DNA of 64,000 bases from JALZCH01 sp036400075 (GCA_036400075.1 DASWLV010000016.1:1-64000); one strand, 5' to 3'; shown: positions 33,777 through 43,711, counted from the stretch's first letter. Numbers and translations are program-made. Notes: generated by a model not told the origin, from the sequence alone.

Positions 33777-35459
33777 TTAACTAACTCCGTCTTTTTTCGC
33801 GTCGCTTGTGCCGTTTGTAGTGACTTCAACAACTTTTTCCGACGCGAGAACGATTTTGCCGTCTTCCTGCTGCTTGATTCCAAGCTGCGATAAAACCTCC
33901 GGCACAGTCAAACCGAGCGATTGAAGCTGCTGCAGCAACCCGAAAATAATGCTCGGACTGGTTTGGGCGAAACGGTTGATTCCGCTTGAGCCATTACCGT
34001 TGCCGTTTGAACCACCCTGATCAATCATCACGATTTTATCAATCTTGCTCATCGGTTCGGCGACGGCTTTAAAGACCGGCGCGGTGGCTTCGATTATCGA
34101 AGGCAGTTTTTCGAGAATAGTTTGCAGGCGAGCGGAATCGTTAAACTCGCGCCACGCGGCAGCTTTTTCTTTGATCGCGGCGGCTTCCGCCAAACCCTGC
34201 GCTTCGGTGGCTTTTGCCTGCGCCAAACCTTGCGCTTCAAGCTTTTCGGCTTCCGCCAGACCTTGCGCTCTGATACGTTCGGCTTCGGCTAATCCAAGCG
34301 CGCGGACACGGTCGGCTTCGGCTTGTCCTTCGGCTTGAACAGCCGCTGCGCGTCCCTGACCTTCGCGTTGAAGCGTTGCGGCTTCGGCTTCGGCTTGCGC
34401 GATTTGCGCCTGTTTGCGACCTTCGGCGGCTAAAATCGAAGCCTCCTGTTCGCCCTGCGCGCGAAGCACTGCGGCGCGTCGGTCGGCTTCGGCTTGTTTG
34501 ACGACCGTAGCTTCAAGCTCTTTCTCTTTACGCAAAACTTCCTGTTCCTGCACCGCGATTTGTTCCTGCGTGCGAATTCGTTCGATGCGGACTTCTTCGG
34601 CGATAACTTCCTGACGCGCTTTGGCTTCGGCAAGCGGTCCGGCTTGATCTGCGGTGGCGCGTTCCTTTTGAATTTCGGCGGCAACCTGCGCTTTTTGAAT
34701 TTCGGTTTCGCGGTTTGATTGCGCGATTAACGCTTCCGTATTCAAGCGAACTTTTTCGCCTTCCTGCAAAGCGAGCGACGCTCTGATTTTAGAATCGCGG
34801 TTTGCTTCAGCCTGACCGATTTCGGCGTCGCGTTTGACTTCTGCCGTGCGGCGTTTGCCGAGCGCGTCCAGATAACCTTCGTCGTCCGAGATTTCCTGAA
34901 TCGTCAGCGCGTCCAAGCCGATTCCCATTTTTTCCAAATCTCCGGCGGCTTCGCTCGTTAGTTTTTGAGCGAAGCTTTGACGGTCGGCGTTGATTTCTTC
35001 GACCGTCAACGTGCCGAGAATTGCGCGCAAGTGACCTTCGAGCGTTTGAAAAACCAGCCGGTGAAAAACCTCAGTGGGCATTCCCAGAAAACGTTCGGAG
35101 GCGGCGCGCAGAGATTCGTCATCGCCTTTGATTTTGACGTTGGCTGTCGCTTTGACCGAAACCGGAACTCCCTGCGCCGTGTAAGCGCGGGAAGTTGCCA
35201 GCGGAACTGTCAAAACATTCAGGCTAAGATATTCGACTTTTTCGAGAAACGGAAAAACGAGCGTCGCGCCGCCGCGCACGAGCCGGTAACCGACCGTCGC
35301 TCCGTCCGCGAGCTTTCGCCGGCGACCGGAAATCACCGCCGCCTGATTCGGCGAAACCTTGATGTAATTGCGCGACAGCAGCATCATCGCAATGATAAAG
35401 CCGATGACGACCAGCAAAACAATAACCGGGATGGAAAGAAACCAAGCTGAATCGAACAT
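33777..35459 (-). CDS. Flotillin/SPFH-domain membrane scaffold protein (YuaG/FloT-like)
   Basis: 560 residues from ATG 35457-35459. The first ~25 residues are a membrane hairpin or helix (FLSIPVIVLLVVIGFIIAMML). The SPFH domain follows (NQAAVISGRRRKLADG and VPVSVKATANVKIKGDD). Residues ~230-470 form a long Ala/Glu/Gln-rich coiled coil with flotillin-type EAEA repeats. The tail contains a Gly/Asn-rich NGNGNGSSG segment. The NfeD-like gene lies 34 bp upstream; flotillin and NfeD form a known membrane-domain pair. Confidence 0.92.
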   Translation of the reverse strand: MFDSAWFLSIPVIVLLVVIGFIIAMMLLSRNYIKVSPNQAAVISGRRRKLADGATVGYRLVRGGATLVFPFLEKVEYLSLNVLTVPLATSRAYTAQGVPVSVKATANVKIKGDDESLRAASERFLGMPTEVFHRLVFQTLEGHLRAILGTLTVEEINADRQSFAQKLTSEAAGDLEKMGIGLDALTIQEISDDEGYLDALGKRRTAEVKRDAEIGQAEANRDSKIRASLALQEGEKVRLNTEALIAQSNRETEIQKAQVAAEIQKERATADQAGPLAEAKARQEVIAEEVRIERIRTQEQIAVQEQEVLRKEKELEATVVKQAEADRRAAVLRAQGEQEASILAAEGRKQAQIAQAEAEAATLQREGQGRAAAVQAEGQAEADRVRALGLAEAERIRAQGLAEAEKLEAQGLAQAKATEAQGLAEAAAIKEKAAAWREFNDSARLQTILEKLPSIIEATAPVFKAVAEPMSKIDKIVMIDQGGSNGNGNGSSGINRFAQTSPSIIFGLLQQLQSLGLTVPEVLSQLGIKQQEDGKIVLASEKVVEVTTNGTSDAKKDGVS

Positions 35460-35493
35460 AATATTTAACTCCAATCTAAAAAAGAAACTGCCT

Positions 35494-36069
35494 TTAAGCC
35501 GTTTTGGACGGAAGGAACGAATTAGTGTTTTCCTCCGCACTGACTAAAACCGAATCGCCCGCGATTGATTCGATGCGGACAATTGCGCCCGTTTTGATTT
35601 CCGTTCCGTCTTTGGCGCGGGCGAGCTTTTCGACTCGTTCTTCGCCGATGCGAACGGTGATTTGACCGATTTGGTCGGGTTTGATTGCGACTGTAACCTG
35701 CGCCGCGCGCCCGACAAGCTGATCTGCACTGACCGAGCTGGACGCCTGCTGATTAGTCAAAAATTTTGCAAACAAAGCGATCAAGCCGCCAAAAATTACG
35801 CCGCCGCCCAAACCTGCGAGCGTGCTTCCGATTGCGCCCAGACCAAGCTGCACGCCGATTGCGCCGAAACCGCCGAACGCCGTGACAAACACGCTCAAAA
35901 CGCGGCTGTCCAAAACCGCAATGTCGCCCGCGCCGTCGAAACTGTGCCCGCTTTCAAAAAATTCGAACAAATCGCCCAAAACCAGCGAAGCGATCAAAAA
36001 CACAAATCCGACGCCTCCGATTAACAGAAACAACATCAGCAAATTAAAACTGGCGAAAAAATCATTCAC
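35494..36069 (-). CDS. NfeD-like membrane protein (YuaF type) partnered with flotillin
   Basis: 191 residues. There are three hydrophobic segments, and a glycine-rich run (FGGFGAIGVQLGLGAIGSTL) in the second. A C-terminal ~70-residue OB-like beta-domain begins ADQLVGRAAQVTVAI and ends GDSVLVSAEE. This is the NfeD layout; YuaF in Bacillus is the partner of the flotillin YuaG. The two genes are adjacent and co-oriented, so an operon is very likely. Confidence 0.85.
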   Translation of the reverse strand: MNDFFASFNLLMLFLLIGGVGFVFLIASLVLGDLFEFFESGHSFDGAGDIAVLDSRVLSVFVTAFGGFGAIGVQLGLGAIGSTLAGLGGGVIFGGLIALFAKFLTNQQASSSVSADQLVGRAAQVTVAIKPDQIGQITVRIGEERVEKLARAKDGTEIKTGAIVRIESIAGDSVLVSAEENTNSFLPSKTA

Positions 36070-36142
36070 GTTGTTTTCGGGTAAAATTTAGAAATAATTT
36101 AACTTTCGTCGGGCAGAAGATAACACGAAAAAGAGCCGGACT

Positions 36143-36889
36143 TCAAAATCGAAAAGGTTTATGATTTTGCCCGCATATTCCGTATTCCTTTCGCCGCAAA
36201 TCAGCCAATCTCTCTTTGAGGACAAAACCGGCGCCGGAAACTCTAGCAGATTGAGACAACAGCCAGTAATGGTTTTCAGCTAATTCGGAAAGCTCCGATG
36301 ATGAAACGTCAATCAGTTTGCCCGTTTGATAGAATTGTTCGGCTTCGTTTAAAACGTCCAGAAGTGTATCGGCATTGTCTGCGGCTGCCGCGAGGCGAAA
36401 CATTTCGCCGGTCGTCCGAAGATCGGGCGATGCTGCCCAAATTTTTTGGAAAGCATTAATTATTGTACTGTTTACATTGAATTGATTGTCAAGGCAAAAC
36501 GCCGCCAATCGCCGCATATCGTCATCCGAACGAGCGCGTTCGGTCAAGATTTCAACCGCCTCATTCCAATTTTTTGTCCAACTTTTTGCCCAAAGCTTTT
36601 CGACTCCGAGAACCGGACGATTTTCTAAAGCTGAAAAATCAACGAGCGTCGCCCAGGTCAAAAGGTTTTCGCGCTGCTCGGCGTGTTGACGATGATGTTT
36701 TTCCTGTTCGATTTTCGCTAAATCCTGCGCGGTCGGAGCGAATAGAGCGGTGACGCGCGGCGAATGAAGTTGATTTTGCGATTCGGTTTCGGACAAAAAA
36801 GAATGCTGCTCGCGCCGTCGGCGCGAAGCAGCATAAACAATCAGTGCCAGAAGGATTAAAAATGAAAGACTGAAGATGACTGTTGACAT
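36143..36889 (-). CDS. Single-pass membrane protein of unknown function
   Basis: 248 residues. An N-terminal helix (VIFSLSFLILLALIVYAAS) and then a basic stop-transfer RRRR lead to a mainly helical cytoplasmic domain rich in Glu, Ala and Leu, with a His/Gln/Glu stretch (HHRQHAEQREN, about 64-76). I do not recognise a family. It lies upstream of the NfeD gene in the same direction with a 73-bp gap, so co-transcription is possible but not shown. Confidence 0.65.
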   Translation of the reverse strand: MSTVIFSLSFLILLALIVYAASRRRREQHSFLSETESQNQLHSPRVTALFAPTAQDLAKIEQEKHHRQHAEQRENLLTWATLVDFSALENRPVLGVEKLWAKSWTKNWNEAVEILTERARSDDDMRRLAAFCLDNQFNVNSTIINAFQKIWAASPDLRTTGEMFRLAAAADNADTLLDVLNEAEQFYQTGKLIDVSSSELSELAENHYWLLSQSARVSGAGFVLKERLADLRRKEYGICGQNHKPFRF

Positions 36890-36977
36890 CTTTTGCGCCT
36901 TTTGCGCGTCCTTGACGGAAGCAACTTTTGCCGTCGTTTTCTATTACGACAAGCATTTCCTTCCGGTTTCAAGTTTT

Positions 36978-38072
36978 TTAATCCTTATAAATTTGCACTA
37001 CCGGTTTGCCGTTCATATCAATATAAGCGCGGTACATTCCTTCGCTGTTGAACGAAATGCCGATGTTGCCGAATTTATCAATCGCAATCACGCCGCCGTC
37101 CGCGTCTTCGTTGTCCATTTTGCCGAGCGCGGGCAGCTTTCGTTGAATCACGGCGTCAACCGCTTGTTGTATCGGCATCGCCTGATATTCCATTATCGCC
37201 GAGATGTCGCGCGCCACGCCCAAGCGAATAAAATATTCACCCCAGCCGGTTGCCGACACAGCGCAGGAGTTGTTGTTGGCATAAGTCCCCGCGCCGATAA
37301 TCGGGGCGTCGCCGACGCGACCGAACTTTTTGTTCGTCATTCCGCCCGTAGAAGTCGCGGCGGCGAGATTGCCGAATTTATCAACCGCAACCGCGCCGAC
37401 CGTGCCGTGCCGATTTTCGTCTTTTTTCGATTCGACGAGCGAAACTTTTTTGCCCGCTTTTTCGGCTTCCGCTTTTTTCTTTTCTTCTTCCTGAATCCGT
37501 TTCAGAGCGTCAAAACGGCGCTGGGTGAAAAAGTAGCTTTGCGGAACAGTTTCCACGCCGTTTTCACGTGCGAATTTTTCTGCGCCTTCGCCGATCATCA
37601 TTACGTGCGGCGATTTTTGCATAACGAGACGAGCTAGTGAAATCGGATTTTTGATGTGTTTCAGAGTCGCCACCGCTCCGGCTTTTAGAGTTTTGCCATC
37701 CATAATCGAAGCGTCCAACTCGTTTGTGCCTTCGCTGGTAAAAACAGCTCCTTTTCCGGCGTTAAATAGCGGCGAATCTTCCATAATCCGAACTGCCGCT
37801 TCGACGGCATCGAGGCTTGTGCCGCCAGCCTGCAAAACTTTATAACCCGCTAAAACGGCTTGTTCGAGCACGACGCGATATTCTTTTTCCTGTTCGGGCG
37901 TCAAGCTCCCGCGTGTAATCACGCCCGCGCCGCCGTGAATCACGATTCCAAGCGTCGGATTTTGCGGCGATTGCAATTGTTTCACTTCGCGTCCGGCGCT
38001 TTTTTGCCCGAAAGCTGTTAACGGCAAAATCATCAAAACTCCAATTAAGATCAGCGAAATTGTTTGTCTCAT
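36978..38072 (-). CDS. Secreted isoaspartyl peptidase/L-asparaginase (Ntn-hydrolase, plant type)
   Basis: 364 residues with a signal peptide (MRQTISLILIGVLMILPLTA). IHGGAG at ~45-50 marks the start of the family core. The autocleavage site is HGTVGAVAVD with nucleophile Thr224, and GGMTNKKFGRVGDAPIIGAG is the substrate-binding loop. An Ala/Lys/Glu-rich linker (~198-222) precedes the cut, as in other members. It cleaves isoAsp dipeptides or asparagine, here in the periplasm or outside the cell. It stands apart from amino-acid transport genes. Confidence 0.92.
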   Translation of the reverse strand: MRQTISLILIGVLMILPLTAFGQKSAGREVKQLQSPQNPTLGIVIHGGAGVITRGSLTPEQEKEYRVVLEQAVLAGYKVLQAGGTSLDAVEAAVRIMEDSPLFNAGKGAVFTSEGTNELDASIMDGKTLKAGAVATLKHIKNPISLARLVMQKSPHVMMIGEGAEKFARENGVETVPQSYFFTQRRFDALKRIQEEEKKKAEAEKAGKKVSLVESKKDENRHGTVGAVAVDKFGNLAAATSTGGMTNKKFGRVGDAPIIGAGTYANNNSCAVSATGWGEYFIRLGVARDISAIMEYQAMPIQQAVDAVIQRKLPALGKMDNEDADGGVIAIDKFGNIGISFNSEGMYRAYIDMNGKPVVQIYKD

Positions 38073-38239
38073 AAATACCTTGTTGAGAATCCTTCGGAAA
38101 TGTACGGCAAATTATAACAGAATCAAACCGAACTTCGCGGGCTGACGGACGTAAAAATGAAATACGCGGTTTCGGTCAAATATGTTATAAGTTTGGCGTT
38201 TTTCCGCATTCCGAAATTCAAACAAGGAGAAAACTAAAG

Positions 38240-39136
38240 GTGGAGCTTCGCATCGAGAATCTCTCGAAAACCTACTCGAACGGCGTTAAGGCGCTCGACG
38301 ATGTTTCTTTAACGATTCCGACGGGAATGTTCGGTTTGCTCGGTCCGAACGGCGCAGGCAAATCAACTCTGATGCGAACGCTTGCCACGCTGCAAGATGC
38401 CGACAGCGGCTCGGCGGTTTTGGGCGATTTGGACGTTTTGCGGCAGAAACACGAAGTTCGCAAAATCCTCGGTTATCTGCCGCAGGAATTCGGCGTTTAT
38501 CAAAAAGTTTCGGCAATCGAAATGCTCGATCATCTGGCGCTTTTAAAAGGCGTGCGCGACCGTGCCGAGCGCAAACAGCTTGTCGAAGCTCTGCTCAACC
38601 GCGTTAATCTTTACCAGCACCGCAAAAAAGCTCTGAGCGGTTTTTCGGGTGGAATGAAACAGCGTTTCGGAATCGCGCAGGCTTTGATCGGCGATCCGCG
38701 CTTGATTATCGTTGACGAGCCGACCGCCGGGCTTGATCCGAGCGAGCGCAACCGTTTTTACAATCTGCTCGCGGAAATCGGTGAAAACGTGATCGTCATT
38801 CTTTCCACTCACATCGTTGAAGACGTAAAAGAGCTTTGCACGAATATGGCGATTATTAACAACGGCAAAGTTTTATATGCGGGCGCTCCAGCCGCCGCGC
38901 TCGAAACGCTCTCCGGCAAAATCTGGCGCAGACAAATCGGCAAAGGTGAACTCGAAGATTATCAACAACAGTTTCGCGTTATTTCGAGCAAGCTCGTCGC
39001 CGGTCAGCCGATTATTCGGATTTTTAGTCCCATCCCGCCCAGCGATGGTTTTCGCGCGGTCGAACCGGATTTGGAAGACGTTTTCTTCGCGCAAATCACC
39101 GACTCTCGATCAAACGAACGAGAGGAGGAAAACTAA
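38240..39136 (+). CDS. ABC transporter ATP-binding protein
   Basis: 298 residues from a GTG start behind AAGGAGA. Motifs are Walker A GPNGAGKST (residues ~34-42), the Q-loop LPQEFGVYQ, signature LSGFSGGMKQR and Walker B LIIVDEPTAGLDP, with the switch His in STHIVED. It couples to the ABC-2/M1 fusion protein encoded directly after its stop codon; together they probably form an exporter whose substrate is unknown. Confidence 0.95.
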   Translation: MELRIENLSKTYSNGVKALDDVSLTIPTGMFGLLGPNGAGKSTLMRTLATLQDADSGSAVLGDLDVLRQKHEVRKILGYLPQEFGVYQKVSAIEMLDHLALLKGVRDRAERKQLVEALLNRVNLYQHRKKALSGFSGGMKQRFGIAQALIGDPRLIIVDEPTAGLDPSERNRFYNLLAEIGENVIVILSTHIVEDVKELCTNMAIINNGKVLYAGAPAAALETLSGKIWRRQIGKGELEDYQQQFRVISSKLVAGQPIIRIFSPIPPSDGFRAVEPDLEDVFFAQITDSRSNEREEEN

Positions 39137-42100
39137 ATGTTCACCGTGTTTTTCGGCTTTGAAGTTCGCTATTGGATGCGGCGTTTGATGGTTTACGTTT
39201 TTCTCGCCGTCGTCACATTTCTGGTTTATCTGGCAACGTCGAGCGACAACATTCAAATCGGCGGAGGCGTTGACAACACTTTCCGCAACGCGCCGTTCGT
39301 GATTCAAAATTTTTACGCGGCGATGTCGTTCGTGATGCTGCTGATGACGACCGCTTTCGTCAATTCGGCGGCAACGCGCGAGTTTACGCAGGATACGGCG
39401 GGAATAATTTTCTCCACTCCGATTCGCAAAACCGATTATCTGCTCGGCAGATTTTTCGGCTCGGTAATTGTTGCGGTCGTTCCGATTTTGGGCGTCAGTC
39501 TCGGCATCGTCCTCGCTTCTTTAATCGCCGGAGTGAGCGATCCCGAACGCTATACCGCATACAATTTTTTGGCGCACCTCAACAGCATTCTTATTTTCGC
39601 AGTCCCGAACACCTTTCTCATCGGCGCGATAATTTTCGCCATCGCAATCTGGACGCGCAGCACGATTGCTTCATTCGTCGGCTCGGTTGCACTACTCATC
39701 GGTTACTCGCTGGCGGGCGAGTTGTTGCAGGATTTGGATAATCAAACTCTGGCGATGATGATTGACCCGTTTGGCATCAACACTTACAACCTGGTGACAA
39801 AATACTGGACGGCGAGCGACAAAAACAATTTGAGCGTCGGATTGACCGGCTGGATGCTGGCAAATCGCTTGCTGTGGGTCGGAATCGGGACGATTTTTCT
39901 CGCGGTGTCGGTCTGGCGTTTTACTTTCACCGAACGCACAAAACGCAGCAAAGCAAAAGATGAAGAAGTTTTGTCGGAAAATTATGCCCGAATTCCATTG
40001 GTTCAACTTACGGACACAGCGGCAACAAATCTTTCGCGATTTTGGAGCGAAGTAAAAATAAACTTCTGGACGATTGTTAAAAGCACGGTTTTTGTCGTGA
40101 TTGCGCTCTTTGCAATCATTGACGTAATGGTTACTTTGTATCATTCGACCGGCGAAGGTTACGGTATTTCGTCTCTGCCCGTGACCTACAGAATAATTCA
40201 CCTGCTGGACGGTTCGTCTTCGCTTTTTTTGATTGCGATTATCACGTTTTTTTCCGGCGCAATGATTTGGCGCGAGCGCGAGGCGAAGTTTGACGAAGTT
40301 TATGATGCGCTCCCGTTTCCGACCTGGATTTCGTTTTGCGCCAAATTCGCCGCGCTGATGGGAATTGTCGCAATTTTGCTTGCGCTTGACGTTTTGTGCG
40401 GCGTGGCATTTCAAAGCTTGAAAGGCTTTTATAATTTTCAGCTCGGACTTTACGCGCGAGATTTCTTTCTGTTTCAGCTTTTATTTTTCGGCTTTTGGGC
40501 GATTCTGGCGATGCTCTCGCACACGCTCGCGCCGAACAAATACGTCGGCTATTTTATCTTTGTCGTCGTTTTTATGGTCAACGCCTTTATGGCGAATTAT
40601 TTCGAGTTTGAATCGAAAATGCTTCGTTTTGCGGCGTTTTCAAATTACACCTACCCGGATTTTTACGGAATCGCGCCTTATTTTTCACAAGTTCTCTGGT
40701 TCGGTTTGTACTGGTTTTTATTCTGCGGCTTGCTCGCGGCTGGAACGGCTGCGCTGTGGCAGCGCGGGCGCGAAACACATTATAAAAACCGGTTTGGTCA
40801 GGCTTTCCGCAGTTTACGCGGAACAATCGGCAACGTCGGAGCAGCATTTTTGCTCGGTTTTCTCTGTATCGGCGGGTGGGTTTATTACAACACGCTTGTC
40901 GTCAACAAAGTCGAAGCGAGATCGGAGCGCCACAAAAAAGCCGCCGATTATGAACGAAGCTATAAACAGTACGAGAATTTGCCGCAGCCGCGCATAGTGG
41001 ATGTGAAATACAACATCGAGCTTTTCCCTGAACGCCGCGACCTTGTTATGCGGGGCGAGGAAATTCTGCAAAACAAAACCGACGCGCCGATTGATAAAGT
41101 TCATTTAAACCTCGCCGTCAATTTCGAGACCGACATCGAGCTTGAACGCGCGGCGCTCGAAACAAACGACGAACGCTTAAACTATCAAATTTACACGCTC
41201 TCGCCCGCGCTTCAGCCGAATGAAACGATAAAATTGAATTTCACCGTGAAATACAACAATCACGGGTTTGAAAACGATCTTTCACAGGAGCAGATAATGC
41301 CGAACGGCACGTTTTTTAATAGCACGATTGCGCCGCAAATCGGTTATCAACCGGGAACCGAGCTGCAGGAACGCAACGACCGGCGACGACAAGGATTGCC
41401 GGAAAAAGAATTGATGCCGCGACTCGAACGCGACTGCGCGGCGAATTGTATGAACACATATATCTCGAACAACTCCGATTGGGTGAATGTCGAAACCGTG
41501 ATGAGTACAGCCGCCGACCAAACGGCGATTGCGCCCGGTTCGCTCGTTCGGGAATGGACGGAAAACGGGCGGCGTTATTTCCATTATCGGCTCGACCATA
41601 AGGCATTAAATTTTTATTCGTTCTTGTCGGCGCGTTATGAAGTTGCGCGCGAAATCGTCAATGGCGTAAATCTCGAAGTTTATTATCACAAAGGTCACGA
41701 ATGGAACGTCCCGAAAATGATGAACGCGCTTCGCAGAACTTACGAATATGCGACCGCAAATTTCGGAGAGTATCGTCACAAACAGCTTCGCATTATTGAA
41801 TTTCCGCGCGTCGGCAGCTTTGCGCAAGCTTTTCCCGGCTCAATGCCTTATTCCGAAAGCATCGGTTTTATTGCAAATTTGGAAACGCCGGATGCGATTG
41901 ATATGGCGACTTACATCGTCGCTCACGAAATCGGGCATCAATGGTGGGCGCATCAAGTCTGCGGAGCAAATATGCAGGGCGCGACTTCGCTTTCGGAAAC
42001 GCTGGCGCAATACACGGCGTTGATGATAATGGAAAAAGAATACGGTCGCGATATGATGCGAAAGTTTTTGCAGTATGAAGCCGACGCTTACCTTCGCGGG

Positions 42101-42712
42101 CGCGGCGGCGAATTGATGAAAGAACAACCACTGCAAACGGTCGAAGCCGATCAAGGCTACATTCATTACAACAAAGGCAGTCTCGTGATGTATTACCTCA
42201 AAGAAATGATCGGCGAGGACAAAGTAAACGCGGCTTTGCGCGAAATCATTCAAAAACACGCTTACAAAGACGCGCCGTATCCGACTTCTTACGTCTTAAC
42301 CGACGCGCTCAGAGGACAAACGCCGCCGGAATTTCAATATTTGCTCAAAGATTTGTTCGAAGACATCACGCTGTTCGCCAATCGCACTACCGAAGCAACT
42401 GCCAAAAAACGCGATAACGGACGTTTCGAAGTGACGATAAAAGTGCTGACGCAAAAACTAAAAGCCGACGAAAAAGGCTTGGAGCAGGAAGTCCCGATTG
42501 ACGATTTCATCGAAATCGGCGCATTTGCTGCGCCCGAAAGCGGCAAGCGTTACGGCAAAACGATTCACCGCGAGCGCGTAAAAATAAACAAACCGGAAAA
42601 CGTTTTTACTTTTACTGTTGATGAGCTGCCCGAAAAAGCCGGAATTGATCCGTTTGCGCTGCTTGTGGACAGACAGCCGGACGACAATTTGAAATCGGTG
42701 TCGGAACAGTAG
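39137..42712 (+). CDS. ABC-2 permease fused to M1-family metallopeptidase domain
   Basis: 1191 residues. Two sets of ABC-2-type membrane helices (about 1-260 and 300-590) are followed by a C-terminal aminopeptidase-like half. The zinc motif HEIGHQWWAHQ (His930, Glu931, His934) and a downstream Glu in LSETLAQY show that the peptidase centre is intact. The AAFPGSMPY-like recognition loop of M1 enzymes is seen as QAFPGSMPY. An AGGAGG box precedes the ATG, which follows the ATPase stop directly. This fusion is seen in Acidobacteriota and Bacteroidota; the substrate and the coupling of transport to proteolysis are not established. Confidence 0.92.
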   Translation: MFTVFFGFEVRYWMRRLMVYVFLAVVTFLVYLATSSDNIQIGGGVDNTFRNAPFVIQNFYAAMSFVMLLMTTAFVNSAATREFTQDTAGIIFSTPIRKTDYLLGRFFGSVIVAVVPILGVSLGIVLASLIAGVSDPERYTAYNFLAHLNSILIFAVPNTFLIGAIIFAIAIWTRSTIASFVGSVALLIGYSLAGELLQDLDNQTLAMMIDPFGINTYNLVTKYWTASDKNNLSVGLTGWMLANRLLWVGIGTIFLAVSVWRFTFTERTKRSKAKDEEVLSENYARIPLVQLTDTAATNLSRFWSEVKINFWTIVKSTVFVVIALFAIIDVMVTLYHSTGEGYGISSLPVTYRIIHLLDGSSSLFLIAIITFFSGAMIWREREAKFDEVYDALPFPTWISFCAKFAALMGIVAILLALDVLCGVAFQSLKGFYNFQLGLYARDFFLFQLLFFGFWAILAMLSHTLAPNKYVGYFIFVVVFMVNAFMANYFEFESKMLRFAAFSNYTYPDFYGIAPYFSQVLWFGLYWFLFCGLLAAGTAALWQRGRETHYKNRFGQAFRSLRGTIGNVGAAFLLGFLCIGGWVYYNTLVVNKVEARSERHKKAADYERSYKQYENLPQPRIVDVKYNIELFPERRDLVMRGEEILQNKTDAPIDKVHLNLAVNFETDIELERAALETNDERLNYQIYTLSPALQPNETIKLNFTVKYNNHGFENDLSQEQIMPNGTFFNSTIAPQIGYQPGTELQERNDRRRQGLPEKELMPRLERDCAANCMNTYISNNSDWVNVETVMSTAADQTAIAPGSLVREWTENGRRYFHYRLDHKALNFYSFLSARYEVAREIVNGVNLEVYYHKGHEWNVPKMMNALRRTYEYATANFGEYRHKQLRIIEFPRVGSFAQAFPGSMPYSESIGFIANLETPDAIDMATYIVAHEIGHQWWAHQVCGANMQGATSLSETLAQYTALMIMEKEYGRDMMRKFLQYEADAYLRGRGGELMKEQPLQTVEADQGYIHYNKGSLVMYYLKEMIGEDKVNAALREIIQKHAYKDAPYPTSYVLTDALRGQTPPEFQYLLKDLFEDITLFANRTTEATAKKRDNGRFEVTIKVLTQKLKADEKGLEQEVPIDDFIEIGAFAAPESGKRYGKTIHRERVKINKPENVFTFTVDELPEKAGIDPFALLVDRQPDDNLKSVSEQ

Positions 42713-43708
42713 TTAGCGCGATTTTGCGGAATTTTGAATTGACGGTCGCACTCGCCGAGCTTCGCGCCAAATGCCGGGAATTGCGCGGATTTTTTGAAAT
42801 TTTGTGGTATGGGCGCGGGCTGCGAAAACGTCGTAATTTTGCCGTTCGATTTCATTTAAAATCCCCGCGTAAATTCTGGCGGCAAGCAAAACGCAAAAAC
42901 GGGCGTCTTTCTCAAGCAGCGGTATGCCAAGTTCGGCTTTTCGGTAATAACGCCGTGCCCGTTCGATTTCAAATCGCATCAGAGCGATAAAATTATCATC
43001 AACTCGCCCGGCAAAAATCTGTTCTTCGGAGACATCGAATTTTCGCAAATCTTCCTGAGGCAAATAAATTCTATTCATCGCCGCGTCTTCACGAACATCG
43101 CGCAAAATATTCGTCAACTGCATCGCAATTCCGAGCGCTTCGGCGTATTCCAATGTTTCCGGTTTTTCATAACCGAAAATTTCCGAAGACATTAACCCAA
43201 CTGTCGAAGCCACGCGAAAACAATAAACGTAAAGCTCTCGCCAGCTTTCGTAGCGCTTAACGTGCGTGTCCTGAACCACGCCGCGCATCAATTCGAGCGG
43301 CAATTCCTGCCGGATTCGATACTTTTTCAACATCTCTCGCCAAGCAAGCAAAACTTTTGCTTGTTCGTTGTTCGTCGTTCGTTGTTCGTTGTGAAAATCC
43401 GCGCTCCGCGCTCCGCACTCCGCATTTTGGTAGATTTCGTCGAGCTTGCGTTTCCAATTTTCGACTGCCGCAATTGCTTCGCGCTCGCTTCCGACTTCTG
43501 CGGCGTCAACTTCATCGTCAACCAGACGACAAAGCGCGTAAAGCGCGTAAATCGGCTGGCGCTTTTCTTTTTTTAAGAAACGCGCGCTGAAATAAAAACT
43601 TTTGGCGTGTTTTTTTGTGATTTGGCGGCAAAATTCATAAGCGCGTTCGAGTTCGGCGCGCGATTCAACCGGAGTTTGCGGAAAGTTTTTAGCGGCGATT
43701 GATTCCAT
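42713..43708 (-). CDS. crtB: Phytoene/squalene synthase family protein (probable phytoene synthase)
   Basis: 331 residues. The two aspartate motifs YALCRLVDDEVD (about 57-68) and NILRDVREDAAMNRIYLP are intact, so both diphosphates can be bound. The enzyme joins two C20 or C15 prenyl diphosphates head to head. The upstream prenyl synthase gene ends 3 bp before this start, so a C20/C40 carotenoid or C30 hopanoid route is implied; which one is inference. Residues ~95-117 are an in-frame repeat-derived insertion (AECGARSADFHNEQRTTNNE). The gene ends flush with the convergent ABC/M1 gene. Gene name is by family only. Confidence 0.85.
   Translation of the reverse strand: MESIAAKNFPQTPVESRAELERAYEFCRQITKKHAKSFYFSARFLKKEKRQPIYALYALCRLVDDEVDAAEVGSEREAIAAVENWKRKLDEIYQNAECGARSADFHNEQRTTNNEQAKVLLAWREMLKKYRIRQELPLELMRGVVQDTHVKRYESWRELYVYCFRVASTVGLMSSEIFGYEKPETLEYAEALGIAMQLTNILRDVREDAAMNRIYLPQEDLRKFDVSEEQIFAGRVDDNFIALMRFEIERARRYYRKAELGIPLLEKDARFCVLLAARIYAGILNEIERQNYDVFAARAHTTKFQKIRAIPGIWREARRVRPSIQNSAKSR
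43361..43423. repeat. 63-bp composite heptamer array inside the phytoene synthase gene
   Basis: Nine consecutive 7-bp units without a phase break: TTGTTCG x2, TCGTTCG, TTGTTCG, TTGTGAA, AATCCGC, GCTCCGC x2, ACTCCGC. The first family encodes NEQRTTNNEQ, the second ECGARSA. 63 bp equals 21 codons, so the reading frame is restored exactly. Confidence 0.93.
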
Positions 43709-43711
43709 CGG

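Noticed and set aside
39692..40414. 240-codon open frame antisense to the ABC/M1 fusion gene
   Set aside because: The plus-strand gene is continuous and has intact motifs; the antisense product has no domain-like pattern.
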